From assembly GCA_030637245.1 (NCBI GenBank), contig DAOVVI010000197.1, forward strand, positions 1-5,112: 5,112 bases of DNA, given 5' to 3'. The stretch is from Cyclobacteriaceae bacterium. GTDB taxonomy: Bacteria > Bacteroidota > Bacteroidia > Cytophagales > Cyclobacteriaceae. Position numbers and translations under genes: made by a program. The stretch's first letter is position 1; each line of letters starts with the position of its first letter. Positions 1-5,112 of the stretch are shown one piece after another. The notes under the pieces are model-generated. The model saw only the letters and a program-made list of their open reading frames with translations. It was not told the origin of the DNA and made no database searches.

Positions 1-564
1 GATGACTTTCGTTTGTGGGAATCTGAAGAAGCTGCATTCAGAACCGTTGGAAATATTAAAAGACTTAATCGCCATAAATTATATAATATTAACCTTGCTC
101 ATTCCTATTTGGTGAAAACCAATCTGAATTATGTGAAATTGCCAGGCGCAAATTTGAATTATGCCAACATCTTTAATTCAGTACTTATCGACGTTAATCT
201 TGAAGGTGCACGATTGAACCAGACAAATTTTGAAAATTGCAACATGAATCAATCATTACTGAGAAAAGCCTATGCCAACGGTGCAATTTTCAAGGATACG
301 TACCTGATAAAAGCAGACTTTGAAAAAGCATTTCTTATCAAAGCTGATTTTAGAAATGCATTTTTAATGGAGGCCAATCTTCAGGGAGCATATCTAACCG
401 GAGCAGACTTTACAAATGCTAATTTGTATAAAACCGATTTCAGAGGCGCCAAAGGGCTAACTATTGAAGCTCTTGCTGAAGCTAAAACTCTATACCTCGC
501 GAAATTTGATGAAGAAATACGGCAAGTGATTAAAAATGACCACCCTGAGTTAGCTGGAAAATAG
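1..564 (+). CDS. Pentapeptide-repeat protein, 5'-truncated by the window edge
   Basis: The frame is open from base 1 (codons for D-D-F-R precede the TTG at 13) to the TAG at 562-564. The gene therefore probably starts outside the window, and the TTG should not be taken as the start. About 24 uninterrupted pentapeptides run from 88 to 447, with Leu or Phe at nearly every central position (for example ANLQG, AYLTG, ADFTN, ANLYK). Such repeats fold into a right-handed four-sided beta-helix, here about six coils. One unit (AYANG) lacks the bulky central residue. The tail, with GLTIEAL followed by AKTLYLAKFD, matches the usual C-terminal cap of this family, in which the helix is followed by a short amphipathic segment. 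The missing N-terminus may carry another domain, such as a membrane or signalling module, so the function is unknown. Family assignment is firm; biochemical role is not inferable. Confidence 0.9.
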   Translation, partial: DDFRLWESEEAAFRTVGNIKRLNRHKLYNINLAHSYLVKTNLNYVKLPGANLNYANIFNSVLIDVNLEGARLNQTNFENCNMNQSLLRKAYANGAIFKDTYLIKADFEKAFLIKADFRNAFLMEANLQGAYLTGADFTNANLYKTDFRGAKGLTIEALAEAKTLYLAKFDEEIRQVIKNDHPELAGK

Positions 565-629
565 AAATGCTTAAATGAGGAAACGTTTTACATAGTTCAT
601 TTCGGGTAATATTATTGCTTTATTTTTTA

Positions 630-709
630 TACATTCTACCATTCTTTCATTTTCGCATTCTATCAATCTCTTCTCAATCTTTCCCATCAATCTTCAATTC
701 TATCATGCT
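630..709. repeat. Degenerate 8-bp tandem repeat tract
   Basis: The + strand reads as successive octamers ending in CATTCT, CAATCT or close variants: TACATTCT, ACCATTCT, TTCATTTT, CGCATTCT, ATCAATCT, then CTCAATCT, ATCAATCT, TCAATTCT and ATCATGCT. Spacers of 3 and 5 bp fall around the sixth unit. The rough consensus is NNCAWTCT, or AGAWTGNN on the minus strand. The tract is almost purely pyrimidine on one strand. An 8-bp period is not a multiple of three, so it is unlikely to be decayed coding sequence. It fills the gap between two convergent genes and begins a few bases past the stop codon of the minus-strand gene. Its function is unknown. Confidence 0.6.
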
Positions 710-712
710 GCT

Positions 713-1606
713 TTACTTTCTCTTGAGGATACATTTATAACTACCGGAATTATAAACCTGTATATATCCCAATTTTTCAAGGAATATAGCTTTTTCAGTT
801 TCACCAGTATAATCAGACATGGATTTTTCATGCCTGCCTGTCCGCCCGCCTGCCGGCGAGGCAGGGTAAGCAGGCTTTTTAAGGACCAGATGCGGATACT
901 CCCGCTCTCCTGTTTTGATATTTAGCCAAAACTCCAAAACCGACATTCTTTCCAAATATTCAAATCCCATTGACAGAAAAGATTGACCATCAGACCAATC
1001 ACAATCGACATAGGTCATAACATCATCAGGGTCTTGGGATTTGATGAAGTGATGCAATAGCTTACTAAATCCACCAACTACCGTTACATCCAACTTGTTA
1101 CAAAATCTCAATAATTCAAAAGAATTAAAGACAACCTTTTTCCTGACAATTTGCCTGCTTTTGCTAAATGACATCACTGCCACAAGTTCCCTGTCCTTTA
1201 GTAACCCATATTTATACTTTGCCTTGATCGGTACATTTAAATGATTTACTTCCAGAAAATCCATTAACTGCTTGTTATCAATTGGGATCAAATTCGTCTC
1301 CCGTCCATGAATTCTTCGTGTAACTCCAAGGAGCGACTTGATTTTTGAACGTATCTTTTCTTCATGGAAAACCCATTGATCTTCCCAGAGATGAACGAGT
1401 TTAATAGATTGTTTTATATTACATAATCGAACTTTTTGTTCGTTTCCTGTAGCTGAAATTGAATAGAAAATTATTGCACAATTCAAATCAGGAAAAAAGA
1501 CGTCAGCCCGGACACCATTTGATATCTCTTTATCCAGCACAAATTCATTCATTTTACAAACCGACTTTATATAATCAATTATCTCATTCTTAAAATCACT
1601 GTTCAT
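713..1606 (-). CDS. EDxHD/Vsr-like homing-endonuclease-family protein with GNAT-like C-terminal half
   Basis: This 297-residue protein resembles phage-borne endonuclease-family proteins that join a Vsr-like PD-(D/E)XK nuclease fold to a GNAT-like domain; the match is from memory of family motifs. Residues ~20-100 follow the nuclease pattern: D35 in RADVFFPDL, the strand AIIFYS, then LVHLWEDQW and a basic RSKIKSLLG stretch. The usual E-Y/F-N-G and Y-W-H-S positions are replaced (AIIFYS, then ISATGNE), so catalysis is doubtful. Residues ~103-228 are well conserved: NHL at 121-123, YGLLKDRELVAVMSFSKSR, FELLRFCNKL, VVGGFSKLL and D201-x2-WSDG. The C-terminus (EKLGYIQVYNSGS) also fits the family. 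Residues 245-259 (PAYPASPAGGRTGRH) are encoded by an inserted GC-rich palindrome and look foreign. The ATG at 1604-1606 has no visible ribosome binding site. The gene stands alone and could be a domesticated remnant of a mobile endonuclease. Confidence 0.62.
   Translation of the reverse strand: MNSDFKNEIIDYIKSVCKMNEFVLDKEISNGVRADVFFPDLNCAIIFYSISATGNEQKVRLCNIKQSIKLVHLWEDQWVFHEEKIRSKIKSLLGVTRRIHGRETNLIPIDNKQLMDFLEVNHLNVPIKAKYKYGLLKDRELVAVMSFSKSRQIVRKKVVFNSFELLRFCNKLDVTVVGGFSKLLHHFIKSQDPDDVMTYVDCDWSDGQSFLSMGFEYLERMSVLEFWLNIKTGEREYPHLVLKKPAYPASPAGGRTGRHEKSMSDYTGETEKAIFLEKLGYIQVYNSGSYKCILKRK
831..875. repeat. GC-rich nested palindromic (REP-like) element inserted in a coding sequence
   Basis: A 45-bp block with 34 G or C bases sits in AT-rich surroundings. 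The outer arms are GCCTGC (832-837) and GCAGGC (870-875). An inner hairpin has arms CCTGCC (849-854) and GGCAGG (860-865) with a 5-base loop. The heptamer GCCTGCC occurs twice (832-838 and 848-854). This resembles short palindromic elements scattered in Bacteroidota genomes, though I cannot confirm copies from this window. It lies wholly inside the minus-strand endonuclease-like gene, where its 45 bp keep the frame and add about 15 Pro/Gly/Ala/Arg-rich residues. Runs of A/T (TTTTT at 824-828 and 876-880) flank both sides and may mark the insertion point. Confidence 0.72.
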
Positions 1607-1836
1607 AATGCAAATAACTCAATCGATTTGAATAATCATCAGGGAATAACCGGTTTTAGATTTTCACTTTATAAAAAGGCCGTACCATCCATGAACTTAC
1701 TTTAACTCATAAATTTTTACTCATGTAAGAAAACTATGTAACCAGAACTAAATCAGCTATTTACAATTCGCGTCTTCAAGGTATAAATTTCAAAAATATA
1801 ACTGACTTAATAGTTGTAACTACATACTTTAAAATC

Positions 1837-2814
1837 ATGAAAACAGGCATTAAAATAATAATTTTGGTTCTATGTGCAAGTTCTGCTATAGCCCAACCAA
1901 GAATACATTTGGGGCTTACCTCCGGATTCAATTCTACATATGTATTAGATAAAGGACTTTCTGAAGATCCTCGATATACGGCTAAGGCCAATTACGAATG
2001 GGCTCCTATTGGCGCCTCATTTGGTGTTGATTTTACAAATCGATTTGGATTGCAGCTGGAATCAATAAAAGCAGCGCAAGGCCAGATTTATCAAATGATT
2101 GAAACTGCTCAGAATGTACAAAATATGATCGCAGAACGAAACATTGATTTGAGCTATATTCAAATTCCATTGCTAATGAAAATGATGAGCCGTAGCAATA
2201 ATGCAGCACGATTCAATTTTCAGGCTGGCCCACAATTGTCTTTATTAAGCAGTGGCTCCGAAACGTTAAAATTTATCCAGGATGCAAATATCAATCTTGC
2301 TGAAGGAGGCGATATTCCTTTAGATGCTACTACAGTATTAGTTGGTAGTCAGACCGATATTCCTGTTGCTTATCAAGAGGCTTTGTTAAATGGAGAGATA
2401 ACTCCACCAAGTAGTAACGAACTTGAAATCCCATTAGAGTATTTTCAGGATATGGAAAATCCAGATCAATTTAATATGCCCGAAAATTCTATAATGACTC
2501 TGATGAACAGTGAGGTAGAATCAGAGATACAGAAATTTAAGGATAAGGAAATACAACTTGCGTTTGGATTTGGGATGGATATAGATTTGTTAAAGCACTT
2601 TTATATTTCTGCAAATGTACGTGCAAATTACAGCTTTACAGACATGAGAAATCAGGATCTGATCGATTTTATTGGTGATGCTGATATCACCAGCATTTTT
2701 AGCAACCGGGCCAATCTTCTGGTCGGTGTACAACTTGGTCTGCACTGGGTAATCGGTGGTAACAGGTCCTTCAAAGCCAAGAACGAAAAAGAAGTTGAAG
2801 ATATTTTTAGATAA
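1837..2814 (+). CDS. PorT-like outer-membrane beta-barrel protein
   Basis: The predicted product has 325 residues with a type I signal peptide: basic start MKTGIK, hydrophobic core to ~16, and cleavage likely after AIA at 17-19, leaving Q20. The mature part begins with a barrel strand (PRIHLGLTSGFNSTYV) and continues with alternating amphipathic strands such as GASFGVDFTNRFGLQLE, LSYIQIPLLMKM and FNFQAGPQLSLL. It resumes with IQLAFGFGMDID, FYISANVRANYSF and a last strand NLLVGVQLGLHWVI. The pattern, especially YIQIPLL and GPQLSLL, fits the OMP_b-brl_2 (PorT-like) family. About 90 residues (~143-233), rich in Asp and Glu and without barrel-like periodicity, are inserted between strands, making it longer than the ~200-230 residues I would expect. 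A short charged tail follows the last strand. C13 is not in a lipobox. The start ATG precedes the signal peptide directly; no Shine-Dalgarno is visible. Ligand or partner unknown. Confidence 0.85.
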   Translation: MKTGIKIIILVLCASSAIAQPRIHLGLTSGFNSTYVLDKGLSEDPRYTAKANYEWAPIGASFGVDFTNRFGLQLESIKAAQGQIYQMIETAQNVQNMIAERNIDLSYIQIPLLMKMMSRSNNAARFNFQAGPQLSLLSSGSETLKFIQDANINLAEGGDIPLDATTVLVGSQTDIPVAYQEALLNGEITPPSSNELEIPLEYFQDMENPDQFNMPENSIMTLMNSEVESEIQKFKDKEIQLAFGFGMDIDLLKHFYISANVRANYSFTDMRNQDLIDFIGDADITSIFSNRANLLVGVQLGLHWVIGGNRSFKAKNEKEVEDIFR

Positions 2815-2838
2815 AAGGGTGGATTTTTTAATGAATTT

Positions 2839-2862
2839 AAGCCGGTTATGCCGGCTTTTTTT
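2839..2862 (+). terminator. Intrinsic terminator after the beta-barrel gene
   Basis: A perfect 7-bp stem AAGCCGG/CCGGCTT with loop TTATG is followed by a run of seven T (the last two stem bases plus five more). It lies about 25 bp after the stop codon of the beta-barrel gene. It separates that gene from the lipoprotein gene downstream, so the two are probably independent transcripts. Confidence 0.88.
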
Positions 2863-2878
2863 ATATCCGAAAAATTAA

Positions 2879-2911
2879 TTTGCTATATTCAAATTATGGA
2901 ATCATCATTTG
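2879..2911 (+). promoter_or_regulatory. Candidate Bacteroidota-type promoter for the DUF4861 gene
   Basis: TTTG at 2879-2882 could be the -33 element. ATCATTTG at 2904-2911 could be the -7 element (consensus TAnnTTTG, two mismatches in the TA). The spacing is 21 bp, and the site would give a leader of about 35 nt before the ATG at 2951. It lies just past the terminator, where a new promoter is needed. The match is imperfect and AT-rich DNA gives such hits by chance. Confidence 0.3.
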
Positions 2912-2917
2912 TGATTC
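2899..2917. promoter_or_regulatory. Inverted repeat overlapping the candidate promoter (possible operator)
   Basis: GAATCA (2899-2904) and TGATTC (2912-2917) are perfect 6-bp inverted arms separated by 7 bp, with the candidate -7 element lying between and across them. This geometry suits a dimeric repressor site. There is no regulator gene nearby and the arms are short, so this is only a candidate. Confidence 0.27.
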
Positions 2918-2950
2918 ATTAATTTTTTTAAATAAATAAACACCACCATC

Positions 2951-4147
2951 ATGATCTCAGAAAGAATACTTATTATTTGCTTTTCTATCTCAATATTTTT
3001 TGCCTGTTCGCCAAGCTCGTCAGTTGTTGAATTAAATGTAACCAACAATTTGGATAAAGATCGAAAAAGCGAAACCATTGAAGTTGATTTAAAACAGCTA
3101 CCCAAATTACTTTCAAAATTTTCACCAGAGCAGATAGTAATAAAGGATGGAAATAATGATCAAATATTATTAAGTCAATTAATTGATCTGAATGGAGATA
3201 AAATTCCAGATCAATTGATATTCCAAAGTGATTTTCAACCCAATGAACACAAACACTTTCATATCGAAGGTATAGAAGGAAAATTGGAATTGCCTAAATC
3301 AAAAATCAGCACATATGCCCGGTTCGTTCCGGAAAGAATCGATGATTTTGCCTGGGAAAATGACAAGGTTGCTTTTAGAACCTATGGACCAGAAGCCCAG
3401 GCCATAACTGAATCAGGAAAACCGGGAGGCACATTGTCCAGTGGAATAGATTGCTGGCTAAAAAGGGTTGATTATCCCATCATTGACAAATGGTACAAAC
3501 AGGATCTGGAGGAAGGAAAATCGTATCATAAAGATCATGGCGAAGGATTGGATAACTACCATGTAGGACCCAGCAGAGGGACCGGAGGTATCGGGATTTG
3601 GAAAGATGGCACCTTATCCACTTCTAAAAACTATGAAAGTTGGAAAATTATTGCAAATGGTCCGATCAGAACTATTTTTGAATTGAATTACGGTTCATGG
3701 GATGCGGACGGATTAAATGTGAAAGAAATTAAACAAATTTCCATTGACCTCGGCACTAACCTATTTAAGAATACATTGTTACTTGGTAACTATAGTGAGC
3801 TACCCAACATCACTTTAGGCATCACTTTACACGACAAGGCCGGAGAAGTATTAACTGATGTTGAACAAGGCTGGTTCAGATATTTAGAACCACACGATGG
3901 TTCTGAGCTGTCCACTGCAATAGTTGTGGATCCATCAATTATAAAAGAATTTATTGATCACCGGGTCGATGAACAAGACCTGAGTAATCTACTTATAGTG
4001 TGTGAGCAAGCGCCTGAAGTAACCTATTATGCAGGATTTGCATGGAAAAAAAGTAATCAATTCAAACTTCCCGGTGGCTTTGATACATATCTTTCTGACT
4101 TTGCAGATAGAATTGCCTCACCGGTTGTAGTTGAGGTTTTGGAGTAA
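2951..4147 (+). CDS. DUF4861-family lipoprotein
   Basis: The predicted product has 398 residues. The N-terminus is a lipoprotein signal with hydrophobic core ~5-18 and FFAC at 16-19, so C19 would be lipidated. No acidic surface-export motif follows the Cys (SPSSS), so a periplasm-facing location is more likely than the cell surface. The body matches DUF4861 by recognisable blocks: YARFVPERIDDFAWEND (122-138), VAFRTYGPEA (140-149), SGIDCWLKRVDYPIIDKWY (164-182), HKDHGEGLDNYHVGPSRG (193-210) then GTGGIGIWKDG, and YAGFAWKKS (360-368). H193, D195, H196, E198, D201 and Y203 form a dense polar cluster, plausibly the active or binding site. Residues 79-87 (DLNGDKIPD) resemble a calcium-binding DxNxDxxxD loop. 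In the family such genes often accompany polysaccharide or uronate degradation genes; none is present here. The activity is not established from sequence. It is probably monocistronic, with a terminator before it and a convergent gene after it. Confidence 0.85.
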   Translation: MISERILIICFSISIFFACSPSSSVVELNVTNNLDKDRKSETIEVDLKQLPKLLSKFSPEQIVIKDGNNDQILLSQLIDLNGDKIPDQLIFQSDFQPNEHKHFHIEGIEGKLELPKSKISTYARFVPERIDDFAWENDKVAFRTYGPEAQAITESGKPGGTLSSGIDCWLKRVDYPIIDKWYKQDLEEGKSYHKDHGEGLDNYHVGPSRGTGGIGIWKDGTLSTSKNYESWKIIANGPIRTIFELNYGSWDADGLNVKEIKQISIDLGTNLFKNTLLLGNYSELPNITLGITLHDKAGEVLTDVEQGWFRYLEPHDGSELSTAIVVDPSIIKEFIDHRVDEQDLSNLLIVCEQAPEVTYYAGFAWKKSNQFKLPGGFDTYLSDFADRIASPVVVEVLE

Positions 4148-4151
4148 CAAA

Positions 4152-4168
4152 CTGGATTTAATCTCCAG
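4152..4168. terminator. Weak shared hairpin between convergent genes
   Basis: CTGGA (4152-4156) and TCCAG (4164-4168) form a 5-bp stem with a 7-base loop across the 10-bp gap between the two convergent stop codons. It overlaps the last codons of the dehydrogenase gene. Only short, broken T runs follow on either strand, so it could be a weak bidirectional terminator or chance. Confidence 0.25.
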
Positions 4169-4961
4169 CTTTAAAATACGCTCTTAATATCTTCTCATAA
4201 AGGTAGTAAGGAAGGAATTTTTTTAGGTTAAACCCTAATTTTTCATTAAATGAACCTATATAATAGTTTCTTTTTACTTTTTTGGAATTAATTATTTTTT
4301 CTACAAGCGGGCCAAATAATTCAGGATCTTTCCCATGATCAACTGACGCATCCAAGGATTCAAAAGCAGTTTTAAACGTCTTGCCGTAGGTCTCATCTTC
4401 GTAACTTATAGAGACAATTCTGTGACTGCCAATTTCAGTCTTTACCTCTCCCGGATGAATGGTACAAGCCTGGATTCCGTATTTTTCTACTTCTAATCTT
4501 AACGCCTCGGTGACCAAATCCATAGCGCCTTTACTTGCACAGTAGAAGGCACGGAACGGCAAACCTATGGTAGAACCAAGTGTGCTCATATTGATAATGC
4601 GTCCATATTTCTGCGCTCTCATATGCGGGATTACCATTTGAGAAACTCGTATAACACCAAAGCAATTCACTTCAAAAGACTTCTTTATATCCTCAACAGG
4701 CGTCTTTTCAACAGCGCCTGCCGATCCCACTCCGGCATTATTAATCAGTACATCTATCTGTCCGCTTTTATCTAAAATGTGTTGGACTGCCTCGCTGACA
4801 TTTTCATCACTTGTGACATCCAACTTTATCACATTGAAATTTTTATTTTCAGGAGCTGAACGGCTGCCACCATAAACTATGTAACCTTTTGAAGAAAGAT
4901 AATTTGCAATTGCAAGACCAATACCTGAAGATGCTCCTGTAACTAAAACAACTTTACTCAT
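4158..4961 (-). CDS. Classical short-chain dehydrogenase/reductase (SDR), 17beta-HSD-like subgroup
   Basis: The predicted product is a 267-residue cytosolic oxidoreductase with a Rossmann fold. All classical SDR motifs are present: TGASSGIG (8-15) for dinucleotide binding, D48 in LDVT for the adenine ring, NNAG (74-77), N99, S126 in NMST, and Y140-x3-K144 (YCASK) of the catalytic tetrad, then HPGEVKTEI (169-177). The end of the second strand (GGSRS, 31-35) has Arg and no acidic residue, which suggests NADP(H) preference. The overall pattern, including PFRAFYCASKGAMD, resembles the 17beta-HSD-like group, whose members act on hydroxyl/keto groups of lipids, steroids or retinoids. The substrate here cannot be predicted. 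The C-terminal FLPYYLYEKILRAYFK is a basic amphipathic segment that may form the substrate lid or touch the membrane. Length is normal. The ATG at 4959-4961 lies just before the first strand and has no clear Shine-Dalgarno. No partner gene is visible. Confidence 0.93.
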   Translation of the reverse strand: MSKVVLVTGASSGIGLAIANYLSSKGYIVYGGSRSAPENKNFNVIKLDVTSDENVSEAVQHILDKSGQIDVLINNAGVGSAGAVEKTPVEDIKKSFEVNCFGVIRVSQMVIPHMRAQKYGRIINMSTLGSTIGLPFRAFYCASKGAMDLVTEALRLEVEKYGIQACTIHPGEVKTEIGSHRIVSISYEDETYGKTFKTAFESLDASVDHGKDPELFGPLVEKIINSKKVKRNYYIGSFNEKLGFNLKKFLPYYLYEKILRAYFKAGD

Positions 4962-4984
4962 AATTAAAAAAATCCATTTTGTGC

Positions 4985-4999
4985 TACTTTATTAAAGTA
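4985..4999. promoter_or_regulatory. 15-bp palindrome upstream of the SDR gene
   Basis: TACTTTA and TAAAGTA form perfect 7-bp arms around a single T. The site ends 23 bp upstream of the SDR start codon, where an operator or transcription start could be. It is entirely AT-rich apart from one C and one G, so chance is a real alternative. Confidence 0.28.
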
Positions 5000-5087
5000 A
5001 AAAGTAATATTTAGGAATCTAAAATGATTTATATTTCATATAAAATCAATATTCTCAAGAGTTATTTCTACTTTTTATTTAATTTTT

Positions 5088-5106
5088 AAAATAGAATTTC
5101 TATTTT
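5088..5106. repeat. 19-bp inverted repeat near the right edge
   Basis: AAAATAGA (5088-5095) and TCTATTTT (5099-5106) are perfect 8-bp arms with a 3-base loop (ATT). It lies about 130 bp upstream of the SDR gene. It lacks the GC content expected of an intrinsic terminator. It may be an operator for the SDR gene or for a gene beyond the window, or simply chance in AT-rich DNA. Confidence 0.3.
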
Positions 5107-5112
5107 GACGAA

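Noticed and set aside
13..15. TTG as start codon of the pentapeptide-repeat gene
   Set aside because: The same frame is open to base 1 with plausible protein-like codons, and nothing like a ribosome binding site precedes it; truncation by the window edge is simpler.
676..708. Tiny minus-strand frame starting MIELKIDG after the endonuclease-like gene
   Set aside because: It consists of the 8-bp repeat tract read by chance and stops after about ten codons.
630..709. CRISPR-like array
   Set aside because: The units are 8 bp and contiguous, with no spacer-repeat alternation or cas genes.
1784..1791. TAAATTTC on the + strand as -7 element of the beta-barrel gene
   Set aside because: It is one base off consensus but lacks a TTG -33 partner; too weak to list as a promoter.
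1791..1798. Exact TAnnTTTG match (TATTTTTG) on the minus strand upstream of the endonuclease-like gene
   Set aside because: It lies about 185 bp from that gene's start and has no TTG at the expected -33 distance, so chance in AT-rich DNA is more likely.
1776..1991. Minus-strand open frame of 71 codons overlapping the start of the beta-barrel gene
   Set aside because: It lies antisense to the signal peptide and first strand of a well-supported gene, has no family resemblance, and is most likely a chance frame.
2905..3105. Minus-strand open frame of 66 codons over the start of the DUF4861 gene
   Set aside because: It is antisense to the lipoprotein signal region and the promoter area, with no recognisable domain; the + strand gene explains the sequence.
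2951..4961. DUF4861 protein plus SDR as a uronate-degradation pair (KduD-like)
   Set aside because: The genes are convergent, not co-transcribed, and the SDR looks like the 17beta-HSD-like group rather than KduD.

Overview
This window looks like chromosomal DNA of a member of the Bacteroidota. The basis is its AT-rich composition, genes without a clear Shine-Dalgarno sequence, a PorT-type outer-membrane beta-barrel with a Sec signal peptide, a DUF4861-type lipoprotein (a family typical of this phylum), and a GC-rich palindrome of a kind scattered through such genomes. I cannot name the species. There are no rRNA or tRNA genes, CRISPR arrays, transposases or replication functions.

Layout from left to right. 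(1) The 3' part of a pentapeptide-repeat protein gene (+ strand) enters from the left edge. (2) It converges on a minus-strand gene for a protein resembling phage EDxHD/Vsr-type homing endonucleases joined to a GNAT-like domain. The nuclease half appears degenerate and the C-terminal half is well preserved. Near its 3' end the gene carries an in-frame, 45-bp, GC-rich nested palindrome that encodes about 15 extra residues. The short gap beyond its stop codon is filled by a degenerate 8-bp tandem repeat. (3) After a 230-bp divergent intergenic region comes a + strand gene for a PorT-like outer-membrane beta-barrel with an unusually long acidic insert, ended by a clear intrinsic terminator. (4) Next is a + strand DUF4861-family lipoprotein, apparently transcribed on its own. 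(5) It converges, with only 10 bp between stop codons, on a minus-strand classical short-chain dehydrogenase. The last ~150 bp is AT-rich upstream DNA of that dehydrogenase and holds two perfect inverted repeats.

The genes do not form an obvious operon or pathway. Orientations alternate and a terminator separates the two genes that share a strand. The barrel and the lipoprotein both belong to the cell envelope, the dehydrogenase is cytosolic, and the endonuclease-like gene looks like a mobile-element-derived or phage-derived resident.

The most noteworthy signal is at 630-875: a palindromic element tolerated inside a coding sequence, followed by an 8-bp periodic tract directly after the same gene. 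Both point to repeat activity around this endonuclease-like gene. I do not see a complete new multi-gene system here.
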